In this document: one piece after another, positions 15,003 through 25,900 of the stretch | Layout: every line of letters begins with the position of its first letter | Numbering within the stretch: the stretch's first letter is position 1 | Source of the DNA: Phorcus lineatus | Lineage: Eukaryota > Mollusca > Gastropoda > Trochida > Trochidae | NCBI GenBank assembly: GCA_921293015.1 | Contig: OV121087.1 | Span: forward strand, 6,150,501 to 6,214,500 | Length of the DNA: 64,000 bases | Direction of reading: 5' to 3' | Made by a program: the position numbers and the translations under genes | The notes under the pieces: generated by a model | What the model was told of the DNA's origin: nothing | Databases searched by the model: none | What the model saw: the letters and a program-made list of their open reading frames with translations, nothing else

Positions 15003-16165
15003 CATTATTTTTTTCGGTTTCAACGTTTTCTTCCCTAGAACCCGAGTTTATGTGGATGATGTTTAGAGAACTAGCCATGTGATAACAAAAACTTCTGGAC
15101 CAAATGGAGACGTCGGGTTAGACCAAGTGTCGGATTACAGAAGTGTGCAATGCATTTAACTGACGATTTGTTCCTGCATGACTCAGCTTTGCAGGGTTAT
15201 CTTCACACCTTTGATGATTTATTCAACAAGCAAGTACGACAAATGGTCGTAAATAAATGAATAAAAACCATCGACTCATAAAATTGAAAGATTAAATAGG
15301 TGCGAATTGAACCATAAATCGTTTCAAGAAACAAAAAAGAAGTAAAATATATGCTGTCAACAGTTTATTATTTGACTCGTCCACTCAGATTGTCAAAACA
15401 TAGACATATTTGTAAATACACCGTATCGGCACATGCGCTGTCACAGTTTTAATAGAGGAGTTTTTTGCGCATGCTCAGTGGTTTGAAGTATTTGTTGCCA
15501 AGATGTGTTTGAAGTGTTGTCACTTAGAGCTCTCAACTTGACAAGAGTCTTCAAATATCTACCGGCAAATCTTATCTTATACGACTTTCCTGCTAGGCTG
15601 TAAGGGTGATTTTTCAAACGAATTATCCGTATATTTAATTCTGTTCTTTTACACAGTGCAAAGTACAGATACATAAAACAAATTTGGGTTTTCTGTATCA
15701 CCAAGGAATTGTTTAGGGAGGTATGTTTTACCGGTTTACAAGTTTCAGTGGAAAAAATTATTGTTTTTGAACATTTACAAACTGCCAGAGATATGCCATT
15801 CTCAAAATAAATTCATTTCCGCTATTGAGTTACTTTAAAGGTATTTTTACTAATATTATAGCAATTTAAAGCAACATAAGCCTGTTAATTAAGGTATTTT
15901 GCTAGTTTATTTTGTGTTGTAATATTTTAATACGAAGGCCGCGCCCAATGGTGTTATTTTCTCTGGGTTTATGCGCTATAGCACGCTACACGTTACCGCT
16001 CGAACAAAGCCTCTTGCAGCTTGGCCTATCATATCCCTGACAGAAATTAGTGATTTTCGGATGTATCGAATTATTTAATTTACATTTTTCCAATCTTGAT
16101 AAAATATGCCCGTGGGAACTTTCTTCCCGATCATCTCACACAAAACAGGATCAACGGGTTCAGAC
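15003..16165. other. Non-coding stretch
   Basis: No gene recognised. An 87-codon minus-strand open frame around 15.4-15.7 kb has no family resemblance and no splice context and is not annotated as a gene. Confidence 0.5.
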
Positions 16166-16309
16166 GTTGATCAATTATATATTATGTTTTTAACTTTGTT
16201 GTATTCTAGAATAAAATCGTATTGGTTTTATCCAAAAGTTGATCAATTATATATTATGTTTTTAACTTTGTTGTATTCTAGAATAAAATCGTATTGGTTT
16301 TATCCAAAA
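16166..16309. repeat. Perfect 72-bp tandem duplication
   Basis: Two adjacent 72-bp units (16166-16237 and 16238-16309) are identical base for base, each starting gttgatcaatt and ending ttttatccaaaa. The absence of any difference points to a recent duplication, a collapsed polymorphism or an assembly artefact. The unit length is a multiple of three, so a plus-strand open frame runs through both copies, but its AT-driven composition gives no reason to call it coding. Confidence 0.92.
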
Positions 16310-18155
16310 GTAAACAGTTTTTGTCATATTCTTATCTTGAAGGTAATTTCTAATTAAGATTTACATTCAAGCATATCATACGGAGTTGGAGTTGAAAGTT
16401 CGCAGGTCATGAACACGTCACTCTTACGCAATAAGATCATCAGGGAAGAGGTAAGAAACGTGGTTAATTTAAGGTTGTGACATATGTCTGGGGAATTATG
16501 AAAAAAATCGGTTTATAAAAATGCTACCGATTCCACTTGGAAGAATAAAGGGACACAACCCTTGCAGATGAAAGTTAATAATGTTTACGAACGTGAAATA
16601 AATGACGAATCACATTCTCTAATGACGATGTTGCATAACAATAATGAAAATAAATACAACGAATTTTTAAAAAAAATAGTATAAACATGGGCGAGGTTGA
16701 AATAGAGAATTATGGCAATATATTAAAATTACAATGCTTTATTACAGGGGCTAACTAAAATACACCTAATAGTTTCTGAAATACATTGAGAAGACAAAGC
16801 TTTACTATAGTAAGGGGGTCACCTGTAGCCCTGGGCGGCCTCTGTGATGTGTTAATGTATATATCACATGGGCGTGGTGGACAGGTGTCAACATGCGAGT
16901 GCTGACGGGAACTTGACTGCATTCGGATGTACTCGGAAACACGACATTTTTCGAGATGCTGAGATCATCCCAAACGTTCAGACTGTACTGACGTTACGTT
17001 ATAAATTGAATGTCAATGACGCCATAACATATCTTGAAGTTTACAACTTAACAGTTTTGGACGACATGTTAGTCGTTTTAGAATTGCACTGCTACTTGTT
17101 ATGGAATGATTTTCTTCTGGGTTTTTTTTTGCGGACAAATATATGTTTTTATCTAACATAAATTGATTCGTTTGATTAGTATTTAATTATCACAGTACGT
17201 TTTGATAGATTCAAATATGATATTTAAAAGAATGTTATTTTAGGTTGGATTTTTTTCTACGATTACACCATTGATGCCATTATGATACTACCAAATGCGT
17301 CCAGGTCAAATTGGATTGATACTCTCCATCAAGACTCGTCATCAGGAATACTCGAACTCACATCATCCTCACTTGCATTCTCTTATCGACACATTGGCTG
17401 GTGAAAAGACAAGAGATGAAGGAAATGTGGGACATTGGAGCAATAACTTTTAAACCACACCAATTTCATTAGACACGACACCTGGACACTGGCATGGTTA
17501 CATCCAGTGATTCAATGCTGCAAACCGGCAATCTTATTGGACCGAATAGCCCAAAGTATGATCTAAGAACTTTCTTCAAAGAAATAATGAAGCTGGTTGT
17601 ATGGTCCCTATTGACATTCTCTTCCCACGGAGGTGACTCAACTTTGTTACAAGTGGGTCGCATTTCTTTGTTCTTGCAATATTCCCTGGCGGCAAAAATT
17701 TGAAACACGGATATCATTCCCTTGTATCCAATCAAATGTCGTTTGACATCCCCAAATGACTTTTGTCGTGTAAGAAATATGTGCGCAACGCATTGGTAAA
17801 GAAAAACGCTCAGTTAAAAAAGTTGCTGATTAAATAATTGGCAAATTTTGAGGATTCATGCTTGAAGGCACAGGAAACCATAGTCAAATGATTTGATCCA
17901 AGTGACCTCTTAGAGGTCACGACTATCAAAAGCATGTGAGTAGAAATACTTTACCAGGAGACTGACGGAGAAGGATCGTTCATTGGTTGTGTCCTTAAAA
18001 ATCTTGAATCGTTTTCACAAACAAATCGGGATATCCGGGGTACATTTGCTGCATTTTTTTTTTATACACATAGACGTTGGAGTGCTGAGTCATGTAGATG
18101 TTTAGACTTCTTTGAGAGGCATTTAGACGTCTTGGTGAATGAGGAAGCGTTATAA
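16310..18155. other. Non-coding stretch
   Basis: No gene recognised. Open frames of 60-97 codons occur on both strands around 16.87-17.73 kb without family resemblance or splice borders. Sequence composition is ordinary for this window. Confidence 0.5.
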
Positions 18156-18311
18156 GGAATTTCAACCTTTACAATGCAATGGTGCGACCTTTAGGTGTTG
18201 ATGCTAACACCGTTATAAAGCAAATGATATTATCAAGCATCATTTGCTTGATAAAAGTGTTAGCAAGTTCACCGAAACGTCGCACCATCGCATTGTAAAG
18301 GTTAAAATTCC
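18156..18311. mobile_element. 156-bp foldback (long imperfect hairpin)
   Basis: The left arm (from 18156, beginning ggaatttcaacctttacaat) and the right arm (ending at 18311) are reverse complements over about 70 bp with few mismatches. They are separated by a loop of about ten bases near 18233. Paired blocks include aacctttacaatgc, ggtgcgac, gctaacac and aagcaaatgat. Each arm resembles the single copy at 14.92-15.00 kb, so this is two head-to-head copies of one dispersed repeat, or a foldback MITE. If transcribed it would form a long hairpin. Bases just outside the arms gave no clear target-site duplication. Confidence 0.8.
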
Positions 18312-18439
18312 ATAGAACTCTGTATATTTTAGACGAGCGTTCAGGATTCATTTTACATATGCCTTTCCCAAAAAAGGAAAGGGATTGGCAAACCAAAAAA
18401 CAAGCTTATACGAATATTGGTCTGCAATTACCATTTAAG

Positions 18440-19030
18440 TACAGAGACAAGAAGCAGGAGGCTGAGAAAACCTTCACCCGTAGAGTGGAGTACGTGCACT
18501 CAGAACAAGCCCTGACAGTCAGGTGGAGACAAACACGGGGTTAAGACGGATCAGGAACCCACCGGATTGCTCCAGACTCGTCACTTGGAGGACAGACACG
18601 ACAAACCAACCAGCCATCGGGAGAGCGTCAGCAAACAGACGAGATGTCGGGTAGAGTGTGACGTCACGCTCACGCCCACATGCAGCGACCTCTGTGATTT
18701 ACTGGAAATGGCTGCAGGTGGTGCATGTCGGGAGGAAGTGCATCTCTGTGTATGCGCGCGACATTCCTGGCTTCCCGTTCTGCTTACACACGTGCATGGG
18801 GCGGGCTGACGTCTAGCCTTCAGTCTTCACTGTGTGCAGCTACATCTTTATAAAGCAGTGTTGCCACGTCACACAGCCCCGACAGCTAGACCCGGGACAG
18901 ATTAGAAACTCGCGCCAGTTAATTAATCCGGATGTGGCGGGGACGTGAGATTCTCGCGCAGGTTGGCGCCATGTTTACCTGCTCATTGTATCCACTCCTC
19001 TCGCACCGTGCTATAAGGTACGGAGTTGCC
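18440..19030. promoter_or_regulatory. CpG-rich block, candidate promoter
   Basis: This is one of the most CpG-dense stretches in an otherwise AT-rich window; for example 18901-18960 contains seven CG dinucleotides. It includes a palindromic CTTTATAAAG at 18846-18855 that could serve as a TATA box on either strand. A plus-strand ATG at 18971 is preceded by ggcgcc and followed 45 bases later by a donor-like ATAAG/GTACGG, so a short 5' exon is conceivable. No protein family is recognisable on either strand. Promoter activity is an inference from composition and motifs only. Confidence 0.35.
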
Positions 19031-21389
19031 TGGGTGCAAACGCCTTATGATAGAATTGCTTTAGATTCCTGTGAAGTATGACATCGATAAATTGTGTCAT
19101 GTAAAGCTTATATTTTGGATATATTTTCATTCAGTGATTTATTTCTGGCAGTCCTGAATCGGACCGTAATGCTTTAACGATTCCGTCCTAAAGGCTATTG
19201 GTCCGCCCAGTTTTTTTCTTGGAATGACATGACAAACTACGCTGTACTTTTACTAATTTTGAAACATTATAACATTAAATCATTTAAATAGGTAGATAAT
19301 GCGAACATTGATAAATGATTTATGATAAGACTGATGAACAATGTCTTGTAATGCCATAGCAAGGACTTTATTATCTATACAGGTCCTTGGCCATAGCAAG
19401 GCTTGGAACCCTCATGGCGCCGATGATTGGCTTCATAGCTCATTGTTCTGGTTTTTTTTACTGAGTGTGCGCTCTTATTTATCGAGTTGTAAAATCTAAA
19501 TCAACCAAAATATTACCATCAGTAACATGTTTCAACTATGTTGTGTTGTAATCTTTTACTAATTACATATACGATTTAACAGGAATGTCCCCTTGATTTT
19601 CGTTCCCACATAAAATACCTCAATAGGACTATCCGTCAGGAGGACACCGCTCTGAAGGCGAGCATGGAAGTCTCCATTATAGATGTTTTGGTGTTAGGTA
19701 TACTTTTAATGAAATAATTGCTGGCCTACTCTGGTATACTAAATGCTCATTACAAGACTTTAAAGGTACCAACTGCAAAGTTCCGTGGATAAGGCAACAA
19801 TATCCTCTCCTTGCCCTATAGGCCTACAGCTACTGCCTGTATACTAGATGTAACCCTATTTCTATAAATGTTCCATGGCAATCTGATAAAGATAAAGATA
19901 TCAAATTGTCAAGTAGGATGAACAACCGTGTAGGCTTATTAATTTCAATTGTTTGTTAATTTGCTTGAATCACAGACTTTAACTGACTTTTGTATTGAAT
20001 TATGTTTTTCAAGTTACGCACTGCAAATCTGTTCCCAGACCAAGAGCGGAATGATGATGACACATGTTACAAACGTTTTAAAACTCTTTCTTGTTTGTTA
20101 GCTACCCATTTCATTAGCGGTTTTCTTTTTGACATATTGATAGGACCATTCGTTGCTTACAATTTAAACGATTATGTTGTCAGTTACACTCATAAAGAGA
20201 CACCCGGTCTCGTATAATAATTATTCAAAACGTATTTTATTGAAGATGGGGAATGAGACCCAGAGAGATGTAGGTAAAATTCATATCCAGACTTGCTCTT
20301 CTTGATGTTAAGTTCAGATCAAATGATATTAACTACAGTCTCTATATTGGACTACCTCAGATATCGTAGAAACGATGCACTAAGTTAAATGCAGCGGCTT
20401 TCTGTGCAGGGAACGAACATGCAAACAAACATTACCATCAATGAATAATATCCATTCTGATATGAAATCAATGTTCAAAATGGTGTCTTGGTGTATATGT
20501 GATTTGCTCCTGTTTTTCAACTTTGTGAAGCAACAATCATTTATTTGAATCCTTTTCACAAGATTTCATTATTAATACCAGAGCCCATGCCTTGCTTACA
20601 TGGGACTGAAACATTCATAAGGTAAACTATTTGTTCGTCTGGGTAACTTATCTTACAATCATGTAATCAATATTGTGAATTATGTCGGAACCCTCAATTT
20701 CAAGGTGGTGTACTATTTACAATTTGAGTTGCAAATAGTTAGCAAAAAAGCAACAAACTTCTGTTGTTAGGGCCTCCAATGGATTCTTTGCAAAAAATAT
20801 ACGCACACGTGAAAATATCTGAATTCAATGCTTCCCTTCCAATTGACATGATGACGAAATTTGGTAGCACGTTTTTATTCGAAATCTTATTTCTTCGATT
20901 CTCCCCTTTATAACCATTTGTTTATGAAAAATGTATTTTCTTCAAAACGTCACACATTCCATTACTCAACATTGTTATTCATTATCGTAGAAGACATGAT
21001 CATGGTAACCATGACTGGTGGAGGCCATTTTAGTGTGAAAACCTTTTAATCAACTGTGTTAGGAACTTGGATTCGCTCAGCTTAACCAAACTTTGTACGG
21101 CCGTTTAAGGAATCATTCTATTTTTTCAATAGATTCAATCGCCTTCCAAATGGTAACATTTCTTTTACTTTTCGTGAGATGCTCCTTTTTCCCTTTAAAG
21201 TGTGCTCATGCAATCCAAGCCTTTTCATAACCTAATTTAATTAATTCCATGATTTTCAATATGGTTACATTTTTGTGACTAGTACATGTGATTATTTACA
21301 TTTTGTATGTTTTTCTTGGTCCCTCAAAGTCACATTCTGTGCAACATGTTTCTTCCCGTTAACAATTACCAAAATAACAAGAGACTGTT
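19031..21389. other. Non-coding stretch downstream of the formin gene
   Basis: AT-rich sequence between the CpG-rich block and the possible distal polyadenylation site of the formin gene. No gene, RNA or named repeat was recognised. Confidence 0.5.
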
Positions 21390-21405
21390 ATGTATATATA
21401 ACACA

Positions 21406-21411
21406 TTTATT
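21406..21411 (-). terminator. Possible distal polyadenylation signal
   Basis: TTTATT on the plus strand reads AATAAA on the gene strand, about 1.55 kb after the stop codon. Other weaker hexamers exist nearer the gene (for example ATTAAA at 21757-21752), so the actual 3' end is uncertain. Confidence 0.3.
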
Positions 21412-21570
21412 AACAAAATATAACAACATATGATACAAGCATGAATGATATGGTCAGGAGAGGCAAACAGCATTGTATAACTACAGCCATGCCAGTATAA
21501 ATTATATGTAATCTTCGCAATGCTCCAAGAGTACGAAACGTTATATGTAAGTCTGGTGTCAGCACTTCGG

Positions 21571-21589
21571 TGACGTCATCATGACGTCA
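21571..21589. promoter_or_regulatory. Pair of perfect CRE palindromes
   Basis: TGACGTCA occurs at 21571-21578 and again at 21582-21589, starts 11 bp apart, about one helical turn. Each is the full 8-bp palindromic CREB/ATF consensus. The pair lies in the 3' flank of the formin gene with no identified promoter beside it, so binding is a prediction only. Confidence 0.5.
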
Positions 21590-22594
21590 AAAGGATGCAT
21601 AAAATACGAAACATTCTTCATCGACAATATTTCCGTATAATCACGACATGTATTCCATAGATTGATATATTAAGGCACGAGGCATGCATAGTTGGTTTGT
21701 ACATTTTACCAAATTAAATAAAATATCAGCATAGATACATAAACATATGCATTTAATTTTGAAAGACTCAGTAAGAACCTCTTATAACATGCAATAAATC
21801 TGAAAATATATTTAGGCACTGCTGTGAATAGAGGTAACCTCATGACAATGGAAATAGTACGATGATATTTCGTATATGGAAGACTCAAATATATCCATGT
21901 AAAACCAGAATGCTGAATAGTTAACTAACATGTATCTGGTATCTGCTAAAGTTATATTGTCAATCCTTATAATCATTATTTCTGTTACTTTCGAATCTAT
22001 CAAATTTACATATCGTCATAACTTAACCACCTTTGATCAGCTCTTTGTACCATATGAAAATCTAAATCAGGTCTGCCTCTCATTGTCGTCACATTGAAAC
22101 TCTAACCATGTCTAGGTCTTTCATTACATACTTAAACATGGTATTCAATGAGTTCCATAATCTACCATACAACTACTTTGCATTTGTCGGCGTCAGGCTG
22201 ACAGCTACCCAAGACAGTAATATCGGAGATACTTGAATACCACAATAAATGCTTAGTCCTCTTCAACCCGTTTTTTTCTCCGCGGTTGGGTCGTCGTATT
22301 GTCGCGAGCCGCCTATTCTAACGTGTCTACTCTACCGGCCCGGGCGTCCAGCTGGCAAGAGGCTGCAGCTGTTCGGGGACCTCACTGAAGAGGGTTGCAT
22401 TGTATACGTTCGTCGGTTATCAGTCTATGTACAGTATGTACAACATATACAGTGGCTATGGGTATGAGACGAGACACGGTAATGTCCACGTTTCCTCTGC
22501 TGGACTTCATCATCGAGCGATAGCACCGGGTAAAGAGTTCAGGGCTGCAACTGTTACACAGGTCCTGTCACGCCCCTCTGTCTGTCTGTTCGTC

Positions 22595-22662
22595 CGTCTG
22601 TACGGAACACTGTCAATTCGTCTGTACGGAACACTGTCCATTCGTCTGTACGGAAGTCAGCC
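22595..22662. repeat. 24-bp tandem repeat, about 2.8 copies
   Basis: Units starting cgtctgtacgga begin at 22595, 22619 and 22643. The first two are complete and differ by one base, and the third diverges after about 14 bases. Just beyond, an agtcagcccgtct block appears twice (about 22654 and 22700). An open frame passes through the array on the plus strand but is a consequence of the 24-bp period. Confidence 0.85.
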
Positions 22663-22747
22663 CGTCTGTTCGTCTGTAATGTACATCCGTCACAGGAGTC
22701 AGCCCGTCTATTCATCTTACACACTGGTTCATCTCATATCACAGAAT

Positions 22748-22859
22748 CACGTGACATTGTTCCACCAATGACTCGTCACCTTGTCATATATGGCGTGAGA
22801 CCACGAGAAAGATTGAGACCAATAAGAAAGGGGCCAGCCCAATCAAGTGCGGCTATTGG
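22748..22859. promoter_or_regulatory. CCAAT-box cluster with E-box
   Basis: Four CCAAT boxes lie within about 95 bp: plus strand at 22765-22769, 22819-22823 and 22839-22843, and reverse (ATTGG) at 22855-22859. A CACGTG E-box lies at 22748-22753 and a near-CArG sequence (tcatatatgg) at about 22784-22793. Such density is typical of NF-Y-bound promoters in animals, yet it sits about 100 bp past the formin stop codon. It could mark an antisense or downstream promoter, or be fortuitous. Confidence 0.35.
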
Positions 22860-22955
22860 TTGAGGACTGAAGATAGTCCGGCCGCAACTATCACATTGAT
22901 AATATGCGTTCGTCCCTGACTTAAGATTAAGCTCAAAGTAACAACATCAATAATG

Positions 22956-22961
22956 TTTATT
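22956..22961 (-). terminator. Polyadenylation hexamer overlapping the stop codon
   Basis: On the gene strand the last lysine codon, the TAA stop and the next base together spell AATAAA. A TG-rich stretch (gatgttgttactttg) follows within about 10-25 bases, as expected of a downstream element. Use of this signal would give an unusually short 3' UTR of roughly 10-30 bases. A distal alternative exists near 21.41 kb. Confidence 0.4.
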
Positions 22962-25900
22962 TCATTGTCTTTTTCCGAACTGAGCCTTTCTCCGGCGACA
23001 CCGTCTTAGTTGGAGTGGACGCTCTCATGGAAGACCTCTCTTTGGGTTTATTGATCCCGATACGTTTAAGAAATGAAGGGGACTTATCATTTGGGCTTCC
23101 TTCAGATTCAGTCTCTGTCACAGTGGACAGCGAATTGTTCATATCAACTGTGGATTTCTCAGGAGACTTTCTTTGTAAACTGCTGATTTTGTTAATGAAA
23201 GCTTTTCCCTTCCTTTCGGACGCCATACTATCCTTCTCTTTCTGCGTGACAGGGGCTTCTGCGTGGAGAGGTTTTGGCGTTGAGGACCGAGAAGATGGAA
23301 GTCTGAGACTGGAGTGACGAGTGAGAGGGGACGTTGTTGCTGGAGACATCGCCCTGGCTGATGATGGGGGAGTCGGTGCTTGGCGCTTCGTCCTGGGCGG
23401 GGCAGCAGGGGACTCCTTGCCGTGAGCTGCTGCTGATGAAGCTGTGGGAGCCATGAAGGAAGGCCTCTTTTTCATCTCGCCTGAAACCGGTGTGGAGCTT
23501 CTCTTTGCTTCAGTTGCAGTTTGGCCTAGAAGAGAGCTCCGCTTGGTGGAGGCGACTCTCATTGATTGGGTTCTGTTCAGTGGAGACGGGGTTGTAGGTC
23601 TGGAACCTGCAGCAGATGGAGTAGTTGGGCGAGAGGTTGGAGACAGTGTTGTTGATAATCTAGTTTTGGTTGGGGAGCTGGAGGCACTTGTTGCTGAAGA
23701 CAGACTGCTGTTTGAACCTCCTGTCTTGGACTTGTTGAGGTTAGAGGCAGTTTTTCCTGGAGACACTCGGTTCTTTGATCCTCGGATTGACGTGCGTGCT
23801 GGAGTGTTTCTGCTGAAGGAGTTGGAAGCTGACGCACGTGTTGCTGCCTCTGCACGCATTGAAGCACGTGCAGACATATTGCGGCTAAGAGGACTAGGCG
23901 AGGGGGTTGCACGACCAGGTTCATGACTTGTTGATTCTGGGCGTGCTTTTCTAACTGATGAACTGGCAGTACCTTTCATGAAGCTTGGAACTGAACGGGC
24001 AGTTTTCGTCTTGGTCTGGCCCTTTTGTGCGTCCTTTGGCGTAGTTGGGCGTGATGAAAGAGGGGAGGCAGTTGAGTCAGATTTCGATGTTTTGCTGCTA
24101 ATGTCGGCAGATATCGAATCTTTGTCGCTCCAGACTTCTTCCTTGGCTGTCCCATGACCACTGTCAGGGGACGTTGCTGCGAAATCAGAAACTGAAGAGT
24201 CTAGGGAAGAGCTTTTGCTGCCTTGACTGTTTGCCATGACAGTCGCTGTCCATTTCTCAGTTCTTTGTTTTCTAGAATCTTCTTCGGGTAAAGAAGAATC
24301 AGAGCTTACGTCGCCACTAACACCAATATATTTCTGTCTGTGCGACTCAGCCTTTCTGGCCAGGATAGGAGTTCCAGGAAACTCTGAGTCGAAAGTGCTG
24401 CTTAGTGACGTGCGTTGAGAGACAGTGCCAGACATACTTTCAAAGCCTTCGTCACGGTCAGTGCTGCTTGCGTAGCTGCTAGCATAGCTGCTTCTGGAGC
24501 CGACTTCGTTCTTGATGCTGAGATCGTCCTGGTCGTGCTGTAGACGCCCATGGGGAGACAAGTGTCCATCATGTCCATCACTCACATTATCATAAATGCT
24601 TCTACGCTTCTTTTCCCTGTTCTTTCGCCATTTGGCCATAGCAGCAATGGGACTGTCATCTTCTTCATCAAAGTGTCGTGTCCCAGTTGTTTGTACATTA
24701 TGTACAGAACGTCGTACAGGAGACACTTTTTGAACAACCTGTTGTGCTTCAGAGGCCGACTTCCTTCTTTGTTCGGGAGATGAGTCCCCGTCGCTGAGGT
24801 TCTCTGCTTGAAGAGTCTCTGTTGAGGTGTTAGTTGATTTGATAGAAAGACGACTTTGACTTTTAGGACTGTCACTCTTAGCAGATGAAGGACGGCGTTC
24901 AGGAATCTTCATCATTTCATTGTCACTGTCATCGCTGGGAACATAGATTCCATGTCTCCTAAGATCTTTGGACAGTCTGCTTGTGCTGCCCCTCAGAATT
25001 GCATGTTTTTCGTCAGTAGTGTCTGGCGCACTACCACTATTTCTCATACCAAACTCACCATCCTTTCCATTTGTCCTGGCAACAGCCTCATCATAGCTCT
25101 TTGATCTGCTCATTGGACCCAACTCCGCCCAGTCCTGGAGAGCTTTGTCTACTGAATGCTTCTCGACATTGCTCTTGCATCTGTCACCATCTGGATCATG
25201 TTCAGCGCGTTTGGATCCAAATCGATCTCTCCTGAACTTTTGAGCCCCAGTTAGTTTAGACTTTTCCTTCTCAGGGGTTATGCTTCCATCATCTTCCCCT
25301 GTTGATTTACGTCGTGGGGGTGCTTTCGGACTACCTGGAGATTTTGGAGGGCTCTCGGACGACTTTTTCTTTGGAGATTGAGGTTCCTTCATTTTCAATG
25401 CATTTTGTACTTCGTCTAATGACACATGAGCTCTCTTCTTACGACTTTCTCTCTTTGCTTTCAAATGAGTTTCAGAGTTCGGTGTCAAGGCTCTTTCTTC
25501 TGCATTGTCCTTCATTGACATTAATTCTGGTCCTGCACTGACTGGTCGCTTCTGCATAGGTCTTGGTACACCAACCTTGTCGATCTGGTGACCAGAGTCT
25601 TCAATAGTTTTAAGAACACTGTCAATATCAGATCCAAACTTTTCACTTATCTTAGCACGAATGGATTTCCTACCAGAATGTTCCAAATCAGAATCATCAA
25701 AGGATCTTTCCATTCCCCGTTTATTGATGGAGCGAAGGAAAATTGCCAATTCAGCAGGATCAAGAGTGCTCTGGAATCGTTTGGTAAGTCTCTCTTTGCT
25801 TTTCTCAACCAAATTGGAGTTGTTGTTATCATCTTGGTTTTCATCAATAGTCTCCAAAGGTCTAGGAGACTCGACCCCTGATATGTTTTGTCTCCATCTA

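Larger units (their letters stand above)
21390..22956 (-). other. 3' flank or 3' UTR of the formin gene
   Basis: This segment follows the stop codon of the minus-strand formin gene. Two polyadenylation options are visible: an AATAAA that overlaps the stop codon and one at 21411-21406. If the distal one is used, this whole segment is a 1.5 kb 3' UTR. If the proximal one is used, it is intergenic. The stretch 22.25-22.87 kb is markedly more GC-rich and carries tandem repeats and CCAAT boxes, which argues that part of it may be regulatory DNA. Confidence 0.45.

Noticed and set aside
22400-22771. Plus-strand 123-codon frame
   Set aside because: Length is produced by the 24-bp tandem repeat, whose period is a multiple of three; no family and no splice context.
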